Assembly (NCBI GenBank): GCA_965197495.1
Contig: OZ240210.1
Coordinates: forward strand, 6,200,001 to 6,264,000
Source of the DNA: SMYC01 sp965197495
Lineage (GTDB): Bacteria > Acidobacteriota > Vicinamibacteria > Marinacidobacterales > SMYC01
Direction of reading: 5' to 3'
DNA: 64,000 nt
This document shows positions 43,022-51,613 of this stretch, piece after piece. The translations under genes and the position numbers were made by a program. The notes under the pieces are model-generated. The model made no database searches. It saw only the letters and a program-made list of their open reading frames with translations, and was not told the origin of the DNA. Position 1 is the stretch's first letter, and each line of letters opens with the position of its first letter.

Positions 43022-43960
43022 ATGTTTCTCCTCGGACACCGACTCGGCAAGTACGAGATCCTCAAGACCCTAGGGAGTGGGGGGTTCGGTACGGTCTATC
43101 TCGTCCGCGATACGTGGATCGATAAGAAAGTCGCGATCAAGGTGCCTCACAAGCAAAATGGTGAGTTCGACGAGCTGCTGCGCGAGCCGAGGCTACTTGC
43201 GGCGCTAGACCATGCAAATATCGTTCGCATCGTCACCGCCGAGAAAGCCGACGACTATTTCTTTATCGTCATGGAGTTCGTCGAAGGTGAGAGTCTCGAA
43301 GCGATGATCGAGCGCGAGAAAGGCCTCGGTATCGAGCAAGCGACCGACTTCGCGCGCCAACTCGCGACGGGCGCTGAATATGCCCACTCTCAAGGTGTTC
43401 TTCATCGCGATCTGCGGCCGGGGAACGTCTTGGTGACACCTGAGGGCCAGATCAAGATTACGGATTTCGGCACGTCCCGTTTCCTCGAAGTCGCGGCGCG
43501 CGCGTCGACGATCATCGGGAGCCCGCCCTACATGGCGCCCGAGCAGTTCCAGGGACGCGCAATGTTCTCCTCCGACGTCTACTCGCTCGGCGTCATCATG
43601 TACGAGATGATGACCGGCGTCCTCCCTTACTTCAGCGCCAATCCGAGACAGCTCGAGAAGATGGCGCTCTCCGGCCGTGCCGTGCGACCCCGCGAGCGCA
43701 ATAAAGCAATCCCGGTCGAGATGGAGGAGATCATCATGCGCGCGCTAGCGCCCGATATCTCCGACCGCTACCAGCGCGCGGGAGAGCTCCTCGACGACCT
43801 TGGCACCGCGAGCGAGATCGACCACCGCGCCTCCCGCCTCGAAGACATCCGCTCGAGACTGAGAGCGAGAGAGAAAACCTCCGCGGGATTCTGCTGGAAC
43901 TGCCGCAAGCCTCTCCACGCGCGAAGCGCGAGCTGTCCGTTCTGCGGCGAATCGCAATAG
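43022..43960 (+). CDS. Soluble Ser/Thr protein kinase with C-terminal zinc ribbon
   Basis: Hanks-type kinase of 312 residues. Glycine loop LGSGGFGTVY (18-27), catalytic Lys40 in VAIK, HRDLRPGN (128-135), DFG (148-150) and APE (172-174) are complete, so it should be active. In place of the usual membrane helix and extracellular sensor, it ends in a short zinc ribbon with Cys291, Cys294, Cys305 and Cys308 (CWNC...CPFC). It is therefore cytoplasmic. The start ATG immediately follows the predicted -10 region, giving a very short leader. Confidence 0.93.
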   Translation: MFLLGHRLGKYEILKTLGSGGFGTVYLVRDTWIDKKVAIKVPHKQNGEFDELLREPRLLAALDHANIVRIVTAEKADDYFFIVMEFVEGESLEAMIEREKGLGIEQATDFARQLATGAEYAHSQGVLHRDLRPGNVLVTPEGQIKITDFGTSRFLEVAARASTIIGSPPYMAPEQFQGRAMFSSDVYSLGVIMYEMMTGVLPYFSANPRQLEKMALSGRAVRPRERNKAIPVEMEEIIMRALAPDISDRYQRAGELLDDLGTASEIDHRASRLEDIRSRLRAREKTSAGFCWNCRKPLHARSASCPFCGESQ

Positions 43961-44006
43961 CGTCAATCAGTTTTCTAGAAGGCCAGGCGGAAAGGGAAAG
44001 AAAGAA

Positions 44007-44096
44007 GGCCACAGAGGCACAGCGCGGCGGAGCCGCAACCAAATTGGAGGACGGCTCCGCCGCGAGCGGTCAGCGGTCAGCATTCAGCGGTCAGCT
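44007..44096 (-). repeat. Dispersed 90-bp hairpin repeat, copy 2 (module left end)
   Basis: Same sequence as 30319-30408, in inverted orientation, with the perfect 12-bp stem GCGGCGGAGCCG. It forms the left boundary of the two-gene module. The stop codon of the S23 gene (44084-44086) lies inside it. Confidence 0.9.
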
Positions 44097-44449
44097 CCGG
44101 ATTCGAGCCTCCGGATGAGAGAGGCGAGCATACGCTTGACCTCGGTGGTTCGCTCGGCAAGCTCCTGAAGACTTTGGCTATCGAGCAACCCGAGCTCGTG
44201 GGCAAGGAGCAGTTCGTATTCGAGCTCGCTTGCTGAGCCCATACTCATTTGAAGAAAGCGGGCCATATCCCGGTCTGAACCGCGTCCACAGCCCTCAGCA
44301 ATATTCGCCGGGATGGAAACCGCCGCTCGGCGCATCTGAGCCGTCAAGCCGAACTTCTCTTCGGTTGGGAAGTGGCCGGTGGCCTGGTACAAACCCTTGA
44401 CTAGCTGATGGGCCTTCTCCCAAACCTTTAGATCTCGAAAGTCTTTCAT
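44084..44449 (-). CDS. Four-helix-bundle protein (S23/IVS family)
   Basis: Intact protein of 121 residues. MKDFRDLKVWEKAHQLVKGLY and RRAAVSIPANIAEGCGR are the classic motifs of the family first found inside 23S rRNA intervening sequences; the rest forms further helices (GSASELEYELLLAHELGLL). The fold is shared with Avd, the accessory protein of diversity-generating retroelements, but no reverse transcriptase is present. It is divergent from the gene at 44552 with 102 bases between starts. Its last codons (GADR-stop) come from the flanking repeat. Function unknown. Confidence 0.92.
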   Translation of the reverse strand: MKDFRDLKVWEKAHQLVKGLYQATGHFPTEEKFGLTAQMRRAAVSIPANIAEGCGRGSDRDMARFLQMSMGSASELEYELLLAHELGLLDSQSLQELAERTTEVKRMLASLIRRLESGADR

Positions 44450-44551
44450 CCTGACTCTTCGCTGTCGGCTCGCTCACCACGTCAGCCCAACGCGGGCTCG
44501 ATGCACAATCTGGGCGTGAAGTAGACACGGCGCCACATCCAGAGTAGGAAG

Positions 44552-46137
44552 ATGTCACGACAACCCTTTCCCACGCTGGAGGACGCCGTGAAACAGTTTT
44601 TATCACGTCACGAGGATCGAATCACAGGGGTGCTGAGCGGATTCGACCGGTTGGTGTTCCGCGGAACCCTACGCCACATTTCTTATACGGACGGCATGGG
44701 TAAGTACCTTTCCTACCAGAAAATCCTTCTGAAGGAGTTCGCGGAGTTCGCACTGCAGCGTACCTCCGAGCTCAAGCAGGCCTTGTATCAGCAGGCGGAG
44801 CGACTCGAGCGTCCGGTCGTCTATCTGGAGTCTTCCCGTAAGAACAAGGAGGCCATCGCACGCGAGATTGCACAACAAGACAATGTCCGCAGTGGTCTCA
44901 TCGCAGTGCTGAGCTGCGTGGAACCTTGTATCACCTTCAGCATACGTCGCAACCGCCAGAAGAAGCGGTTGGAGCTCGTGCAATCCCTCAGAAAGTGCCT
45001 AAACTTTTACCACTACTGCATGGACCCTATTTTTGGTTTCATGCATGCCCGTATCCAAAGCTAGTTTCCATTCAATGTTCAGGTCTACGTCAACGGCCGT
45101 GAATGGCTCGCCGTTGAGATGGATAAGGCTGGCATTCAATATCGGCGCCGGGAAAACTGCTTTACCTGGGTTGAGGATGCCCACGCGGCACAGCAGCTTC
45201 TCGATGAGCAGCTCAAAACCAACTGGCCTCACATCCTGAATCGCCTGAGTCGATTCGTCAATCCATTGCAAGACAAATTATTCCCGCCGAGTGGCCTCGA
45301 CTACTACTGGAGTGTCTACAGCAGCGAATGGGCCACCGACGTCACGTTTCGTAACAGCTCTAGCCTCGCGGAGATCTATCCCGCTCTTGTACATCATGCG
45401 ATCACAAACTTTCGAGCCCCGACGTGATGTGCTTTCTCGGAAAACGGATTCGAACCGACTTTTCAGGGGAAGTCGTCAGCCGATTTCGCGACCGGCCCGA
45501 GGGTCTGCGTATCAAACATGCCCTCGACCTCAATTCCGTCAAACTCTACGACAAACAAGGTTCCGTGCTCCGTGTGGAGACAACCATCCAGCGTGCCGAG
45601 GGTATGCGCTGCTACCGGCCAAAGGAAGGCGACCCCAACGGCCCTCTCGAGTGGCGTCCGCTCCGTCGTGGCATCGCAGACCTGCATCGTCGTGCCCAGC
45701 TCTCCCAGGACTCCAATGAGCGCTACCTCGACGCTCTCGCCGCTTGTGATACCTCAACCCCACTCGGTCGACTCCTCGCTCGCGTCAGCCAAAAAACTCA
45801 ATGGAATGGCTCCACCCTCCGAGCTCTTCGCCCTTGGGACGCTCTGGACGCCCGACTCCTCGCCGCTATTTCCCGTGGAGAGTTTCATCTGCGAGGCTTT
45901 CGCAACAGGGAACTCCGTGCCTTGCTCTTTCCAAAGACTTCGGACGACCCTCTCGAAACCAGGCGGCTAAGCGGACGCGTCACCCGGCTCATTCGCATCC
46001 TCCGAGCCCACCGTCTTGTCAAAAAAGTTCCCAAAACTTTTCGCTACAGACTCACAAAGCGCGGTCAGCAACTTTGCTCCGCATTACTTACCGCAAACTC
46101 TCTCTCCCTCGATAAACTCCACACTGCTGCCGCATGA
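44552..46137 (+). pseudogene. Uncharacterised large protein (MSRxPFPTLEDAV family), two lesions
   Basis: One ancestral gene of about 525 codons split into three frames: 44552-45064, 45065-45429 and 45424-46137. The first break is TAG at 45062-45064, where TGG (Trp, before FPF) is expected from memory of homologues. The second is one missing C in a run of four C near 45420, just before DVMCFLGK. The family has no assigned function, is found in several phyla, and often occurs in many copies. Its C-terminus (RLIRILRAHRLVKKVPKTFRYRLTKRG) looks like a winged helix, suggesting DNA binding. It is divergent from the S23 gene. Confidence 0.75.
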
Positions 46138-46169
46138 TTTTTCTTCTTCTCAAAACAAGCTTTTCAGGA

Positions 46170-46351
46170 TTAGTAGTACAGAGAAAGCGAAAGCGAGAGC
46201 GAGCGAAGAGCACCCGGCGGGCTCTATTGATGCCTCTGTGTTCGACGCTGCTAGCAGCGTCATCCCGGCGGACGGTGACGTCGTGAGCTCCTGGAAGATC
46301 TCGTCGCGCCCAGCGGAAACGGTAAGTGTTTTCGAAACTCTGTACTACTAA
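46170..46351. repeat. 182-bp palindromic element (MITE-like)
   Basis: A perfect 14-bp inverted repeat, TTAGTAGTACAGAG at 46170-46183 and its complement at 46338-46351, bounds the element. Inside lies an 18-base perfect palindrome GACGCTGCTAGCAGCGTC near 46240-46257. No coding sequence. No target duplication was seen. It lies 33 bases after the uncharacterised gene. Confidence 0.6.
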
Positions 46352-46499
46352 CCCGAAAAAGCTTCTATTTCTTGCAAGAATTTGAGCGGCTGCGGCCGGA
46401 TCCGCAAGAGGGTAAATCAGTTAGAAGAGGCACCGCGGCGAAGAATTGGGACGGCGCACACTGAGAATGGGACCGAGGCGCGAAGCGCCGAGCACCACG

Positions 46500-46588
46500 A
46501 GCTGACCGCTGAATGCTGACCGCTGACCGCTCGCGGCGGAGCCGTCCTCCAATTTGGTTGCGGCTCCGCCGCGCTGTGTCTCTGTGGC
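46500..46588 (+). repeat. Dispersed 90-bp hairpin repeat, copy 3 (module right end)
   Basis: Same sequence as 30319-30408 in plus orientation (few differences), so with 44007-44096 it makes an inverted pair around the two-gene module. The 12-bp hairpin stem is perfect. Confidence 0.9.
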
Positions 46589-46656
46589 TGATTTTTTCCT
46601 TTTTCTTTTTTATTTCGCCTTTGCGTTGCGATTCTAAAACAGCGATCTGCGGAGGG

Positions 46657-47370
46657 CTAGGTTGTGGTGAGGTCGCCGGCTAGCCATTGGATTACGGCGG
46701 TAGCGGTTATTGCGGCGGTTTCGGTGCGGAGGGTTCTTGGGCCTAGGCTTAGCTCCAGTACGGAGCGTTTGTGGGCTAGGGCGAGCTCGCGGTTCGACCA
46801 GCCTCCTTCGGGGCCTACGGCGATGATGGGTTGCTTGATCGACGGTTTTTCTCGGAGCGGGGGAGCGCCGGGTCTCAGGAGCAACGTGTTGCGCTGGATG
46901 ACGTCGACGTCGTCGAACGGTTTCGGTGCTTCGATGCGGGGGAGACGGCTGCGGGCGCTTTGTTTTGCAGCTTCTAGGGCGATGCGGCGCCAGCGTTCCA
47001 GGCGTTCTCGGATCCACTCTTCCTTTGCGTCGCTATGGTCGGTGATGAGTGGCTGTACGGCGGCCACGCCGAGTTCGGTGAGCTTCTGGACGATTAGGGA
47101 CATCTTCTCGCCTTTTGGGACGGCGACGGCGAGGGTGAGCTCGAGGGGGGACTCGTGGGCGGGAAGGGAAGAGCCGAGCTCGAGCTCGACGGTGTCGTTG
47201 TGAATGCGGCCTATGCGTGCGGATTTTGCTGTGCCGCGGCCGTCGAAGAGGGCTACCGTGTCGCCGGTGCTCGAGCGCAGCACATGGATGAGGTGGTGGG
47301 CTTCGTCGCCGGTGAGCTCCACGGACGAGGTGTTCAGATTGTCCACTAGAAAACGTCGCTCTCGACTCAC
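46657..47370 (-). CDS. rsmE: 16S rRNA (uracil1498-N3)-methyltransferase RsmE
   Basis: SPOUT methyltransferase using S-adenosylmethionine. The trefoil-knot motifs are present: AVAVPKGEKMSLIVQKLTEL, IAVGPEGGWSNREL and LSLGPRTLRTETAAI. About 237 residues from GTG 47370 (sequence begins SRERRFLVDN after the start), matching the usual N-terminus; a longer start at 47421 would overlap dnaJ by eight bases. It follows dnaJ directly, an order found in heat-shock operons of several phyla. Confidence 0.92.
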   Translation of the reverse strand: MSRERRFLVDNLNTSSVELTGDEAHHLIHVLRSSTGDTVALFDGRGTAKSARIGRIHNDTVELELGSSLPAHESPLELTLAVAVPKGEKMSLIVQKLTELGVAAVQPLITDHSDAKEEWIRERLERWRRIALEAAKQSARSRLPRIEAPKPFDDVDVIQRNTLLLRPGAPPLREKPSIKQPIIAVGPEGGWSNRELALAHKRSVLELSLGPRTLRTETAAITATAVIQWLAGDLTTT

Positions 47371-47413
47371 CTGAGCGGCCTTTCGAGTACGAGCTAGCTC
47401 CAGTATCGGATAA

Positions 47414-48547
47414 TTATCCAAAGAGTTTTTCGAAGAAGCTCTTCTCTGTTCCCGAAACTCGTTCGCCCATTTTGGGCGGTGGTGTCATCTCTCCGAGCGT
47501 TACCAGAAGTGAGCGCTGCTCTTTCGTGAGCTTTTGTGGCGTGACGACGTTCACGACGACGATCTGATCGCCGTTTCCAGAGCCGCTGAGCCGGGGGACA
47601 CCTTTGTTGCGAATCTTGATGATGGTGCCCGTTTGCGTGCCCTCAGGGATGCTGACGCGCTGCGTTCCGTGGATGGTGGGGACGTCCACATCGGCGCCGA
47701 GCGCGGCTTGAGCGAACGTGATGGGAAGCTCGAGAAGAATTTCCTCGCCGTCCCGGCGATACATGCGGTGGGGTGCGACGCTCAGAACAACATAGAGGTC
47801 TCCGGGCGGCCCGCCTTGGACGCCCGCTTCACCTTCGCCCGTGCGCCGCAGGCGTGAGCCCGTATCGACACCCGCCGGGATCCTGAGCGTGAGCTCGCGC
47901 TCCCGGGCGACGTGGCCGGTGCCCGCACATCGCGCGCACGGGTTCGGGGTGAATCGTCCCGTCCCCTGACACTGCGCGCACGGGCGCGCGACGACGAGAA
48001 ACCCCTGCTGGTAGCGCACCTGCCCGTGACCGCCGCAGGTGGGGCAGGCTCCTGTCTGTGTGCCCCGAGTGGCTCCCGAGCCGTCGCACTTTTCGCAGGG
48101 CTCGTTCCGTGGTACGAGAATACGGGTCTCGGCGCCTTTGACAGCCTCTTCGAAGGTTATCTCGAGATCGTAGCGCAGATCGGCGCCGCGGGTGCTGCGG
48201 CGCCTTCGGCCCCCGCCGAAGAAGTCGCCGAACAGCTCTTCGAAGATGCTGCCGCCGCCGCCGAAGATGTCGCTGAACTCGCGGAAGATGTCCGTGTTGA
48301 CTTGAGGTCCGCCGCGGAGCCCCTCGTGCCCGTATCGATCGTAGACAGCACGCTTTTGCTGGTCTCCGAGGATGCCATAGGCTTCGGCCGCCTCCTTGAA
48401 GGAATCTTCCGCCTCGGGGTTATCGGGGTTCTTGTCCGGGTGGAATTGGACGGCGCGCCGGCGATAGGCCTTCTTGATGTCCTGCTGGCTCGCCTGCCGA
48501 TCGACACCGAGCACTTCGTAAAAATCGCGTTTCGTCGTGCTACTCAA
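47414..48547 (-). CDS. dnaJ: Chaperone DnaJ
   Basis: Class I J-protein of 377 residues, intact. J domain with HPD in RRAVQFHPDKN, a Gly/Phe-rich region (FGGGGSIFEELFGDFFGGG), four zinc-binding CxxCxGxG repeats (CEKCDGSG, CPTCGGHG, CAQCQGTG, CARCAGTG) and the C-terminal substrate domains. It stimulates DnaK ATPase. The dnaK-dnaJ gap here is 391 bases and mostly occupied by an inverted-repeat element, so coupling with dnaK is lost. Confidence 0.97.
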   Translation of the reverse strand: MSSTTKRDFYEVLGVDRQASQQDIKKAYRRRAVQFHPDKNPDNPEAEDSFKEAAEAYGILGDQQKRAVYDRYGHEGLRGGPQVNTDIFREFSDIFGGGGSIFEELFGDFFGGGRRRRSTRGADLRYDLEITFEEAVKGAETRILVPRNEPCEKCDGSGATRGTQTGACPTCGGHGQVRYQQGFLVVARPCAQCQGTGRFTPNPCARCAGTGHVARERELTLRIPAGVDTGSRLRRTGEGEAGVQGGPPGDLYVVLSVAPHRMYRRDGEEILLELPITFAQAALGADVDVPTIHGTQRVSIPEGTQTGTIIKIRNKGVPRLSGSGNGDQIVVVNVVTPQKLTKEQRSLLVTLGEMTPPPKMGERVSGTEKSFFEKLFG

Positions 48548-48647
48548 AATGAATCTCCCGACAGATTGGACCCATTATAGAGTTTCTCGTCCGGTCGGAA
48601 CGAACGTCGGCACTCATACGGATAAAGATGTTTTCTTGCGCGGACCC

Positions 48648-48942
48648 CTAGTGCCCTGTATCAGAAGTTCGTCACCTAAATCTCGGGCCCTTTTGCGCGC
48701 TGGCTTCGTTGTGGCATTATTCCAGTTCGGCCTTCGGCCTAACCCTCCGCTCGACCCGCCTTCGCTCGAAGCTTCGGCGGGTCCCCGCAGCCTTGGCGAA
48801 GGGGACAGGCTCGCTGCGGAAGGCGGCTCGAAATATCCAGATATGAGTTCGTCGGTACGCCTTGCCAGCACACAAAATGGCCTCGAGAGCGCACAAAATG
48901 GCCTCGAGCTTTAGGCAACGAACTTCCGATACAGGACACTAG
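48648..48942. mobile_element. 295-bp inverted-repeat element between dnaK and dnaJ
   Basis: A 25-bp imperfect inverted repeat bounds it: CTAGTGCCCTGTATCAGAAG at 48648 onward, complement at 48918-48942, two mismatches in 25. It encodes nothing. Inside are a tandem repeat of CACAAAATGGCCTCGAG (about 48872-48910) and a segment also found at 54673-54730. Its right end supplies the TAG stop codon of dnaK. The structure is that of a non-autonomous (MITE-like) element. Confidence 0.7.
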
Positions 48943-50727
48943 CCGCGCAGCATGGCCTGCCCAAGAGCTTCCGCAGTGGTCTCTAGAATCGAGAGCGCTG
49001 CCTGAAGCTCGTCGAGCGAGCCTTCCTTTGCTTGGTCCGCTTTGGTGAGCGCCTGGGTCGCAGAGCTCCGCTCCTCGTCGGTCAGCTTTGCGGAGAGAAG
49101 CTCGAAGGTCTTCCGTGTGCTCTGCGTGAGACCCTGGAGCTGGCCGACAATGCGGTCCCGCTCTTTGAGCCCTTCCTCCACCTGTAATTGTTGATCGCTC
49201 TCGGTTCGCGCTTTCTCGACCTCGGATTGCGTCAGACCGCTTGCCGCGCGCACCGTGATGTTCTGCTGGCGCCCCGTTGCCTGATCGAGCGCGGTCACTT
49301 GCACGATGCCGTTCACGTCGATCTCGAAAATAACTTCGATCTGCGGTACACCTTTCGGGGCAGGCGAGACGTCCGTCAGCATGAAGCGGCCGAGCGATGT
49401 GTTCTCGTGCGCCATCGTGCCCTCGCCCTGAAGCACGTGCACTTCGACTTTGTTCTGGTTGTCGGTGACCGTCGTGAAGATCCGGCCCTTCTTTGTCGGG
49501 ATGTTGGCGTTGCGGTCGATGAGCGACGTGAAGGTGCCGTCCTTGGTCTCGATACCGAGCGTGTGAGGCGTGACATCGAGCAGCACGAGGTCGGTCACCT
49601 CGCCCTGCATGATGCCCGTCTGGATCGCAGCGCCGATGGAGACGACTTCGTCGGGATTGACGCTCCGGTTCGGCTCTTTGAGGAAGATTTTCTGGATCGT
49701 CTCGAGCACCTTCGGGGTCCGCGTCTGGCCACCCACTGGGATGACGTCGTCTAAATCCGAAGCGGACAGCCCCGCATCCTTGAGCGCATCTTCGCAAGGT
49801 TTGCGAGTTCTTTCGAGAAGAGGCTCGATCATCTGCTCGAACTTCGTCCTGGTGAGGACCGTGTTCAGATGTTTGGGGCCGCTCTGATTTGCCGAGATGA
49901 AGGGGAGAACGATCTCGGCCTGGGCCTGCGTCGAGAGCTCACATTTGGCCTTTTCCGCAGCTTCTTTGAGCCGTTGGAGCGCCATGCGGTCGCCGGTGAG
50001 ATCGATCTCGTTCTCCTTTTGGAACTCCTCTACCAGCCAGTTGATGATGAGCTGGTCGAAATCTTCACCCCCGAGATAAGTGTCGCCGCCGGTGGCGAGC
50101 ACCTGATAGATCCCGTCATTGAGCTCGAGGAGCGAGAACGTGCCCCCGCCGAGGTCGTAGACCACGACCGTTCCGGACGCGCCCTCGGTCATGCCATAGG
50201 CGAGCGAAGCCGCTGTCGGCTCGTTGAGAATGCGTTGTACGTTCAAGCCGGCAATCGTGCCCGCGTCCTTGGTCGCTTGCCGCTGCGAGTCGTTGAAATA
50301 GGCTGGCACCGTGATGATGGCCTCTTCGACCGGCTCTCCGAGGTAATCCTCCGCCGCGGCCTTCAGCTTCTGCAAGACGATCGCCGCGATCTCGGGCGGG
50401 CTATAGAGCTTGTCCTCGATCTGCAGATGAGCATCGCCGTTCGCTGCTTCGATGATAGGGGAGAACCTTCTGCGCGTTCTGCACTTCCGGCGAATTGAAA
50501 CGGCGCCCGATGAAACGCTTCACGCCATAGACCGTATTCTGCAGATTGGTCAATGCCTGGCGCTTTGCGATTTGCCCGACGAGCCTCTCACCCTTGCTCG
50601 TGAAGGCCACGATGGACGGGGTTGTGCGCGCCCCTTCCTGGTTTGGGATGACCTGAGGCGTGCCACCTTCCATCACCACAATACAGGAGTTCGTGGTTCC
50701 GAGATCGATTCCGACGACCTTACTCAA
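48939..50727 (-). pseudogene. dnaK: Chaperone DnaK, one frameshift and shortened tail
   Basis: The N-terminal frame (50727 to about 50470) begins MSKVVGIDLGTTNSCIVVME and runs to FNSPEVQNAQKVLP; the rest (IIEAANGDAHLQIEDKLYSP... VYDLGGGTF, VGGQTRTPKV, substrate domain) is in the next frame to 48939. Removing one C from CCCC near 50470 joins them into a 595-residue Hsp70. It stops at GQAMLRG, lacking the 30-40 residue acidic tail; the stop lies within the inverted-repeat element. DLGGGTFS also has Ser where Asp is usual. Sequence error or a decaying paralogue. Confidence 0.88.
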
Positions 50728-50752
50728 TGTAGTGCTCCTTTATGCTCGACGC

Positions 50753-51514
50753 TCATTCTTCCTGCGGTACGACGCGGTTCTCGTCCTCTTGGACACGCTC
50801 GTCACAATCCGCAGGCGTGCCCTCGGCAGGCTGAGACACGCTGACCATAGACGGTCGCAAAAGCCGGTCCTTGTACAAGTAACCTTTCTGGAAAACTTCC
50901 ACGACGGTGCCTTCGGGATGCTCGCTCGTCTCGACTTTGCCGACGGCCTCGTGAACGTGAGGATCGAACGCCGCGGCAATCGCCTCGACCTCGAGCAGAC
51001 CCTGTTTGGTCAGAGCATCATGGAATTGTTTGTAGATGATCTCGACACCTTCAAGCAGCTGTTCTTCGCTGCCGGACTTCGACGCGGCGATGGCACGCTC
51101 TAGATTGTCGAGTACGGGCAAGATCTCTCTCATCAGATCCGCCGCCGCGTATTTGACCGTCTCGGCGCGCTCGCGCTCGACACGCTTCCTGTAGTTCTCG
51201 AACTCCGCTTGCTTGCGCTGTGCGAGCAACCGCATCTCCTGAGCTTCGGCGGCGAGACGGTCGAACTCCGCCGTGTCTGCGGGCGGCTCGTCGCCCCCGT
51301 CGACGACGGGGGCGGATGCCGCTTCCGGCGACGGAAAGCCAGCCGGTGACGCTTCTTGGCGGCCGACAGAGCTCGACAGCTCTTCCGCTCTCTCCGAAGC
51401 TTCGGACGACTCGTCGACTTCGACTTCATTAGTGTGCGCGACACTTGCATCCGCTTCTGTTGTTGTACTGTCGTTCTTGTTTTTCTTCTTATGATGGCGC
51501 TTTTTTCTAGACAT
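50753..51514 (-). CDS. grpE: Nucleotide exchange factor GrpE
   Basis: Releases ADP from DnaK. 253 residues, longer than usual because the first ~95 residues are low complexity (basic, then Glu/Ser/Ala-rich). The coiled coil (AQRKQAEFENYRKRVERERAE) and the beta-wing signature (FDPHVHEAV, GTVVEVFQKGYLYKDRLLRPSMVSV) are intact. It lies between hrcA and dnaK in the normal order, 25 bases before dnaK. Confidence 0.95.
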   Translation of the reverse strand: MSRKKRHHKKKNKNDSTTTEADASVAHTNEVEVDESSEASERAEELSSSVGRQEASPAGFPSPEAASAPVVDGGDEPPADTAEFDRLAAEAQEMRLLAQRKQAEFENYRKRVERERAETVKYAAADLMREILPVLDNLERAIAASKSGSEEQLLEGVEIIYKQFHDALTKQGLLEVEAIAAAFDPHVHEAVGKVETSEHPEGTVVEVFQKGYLYKDRLLRPSMVSVSQPAEGTPADCDERVQEDENRVVPQEE

Positions 51515-51613
51515 GAGTGCTCATGGCGCCGGCGCTCGCTCGTCTCGAAACGAGCGCCCACCCATTTGCTCGCGAACCCGTTGTGAACGGAGCCCTGCGC
51601 TTTTCGGATAAAA

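Noticed and set aside
44084..44449. S23 protein as Avd of a diversity-generating retroelement
   Set aside because: The fold is related, but no reverse transcriptase and no template/variable repeat pair is present in the window.
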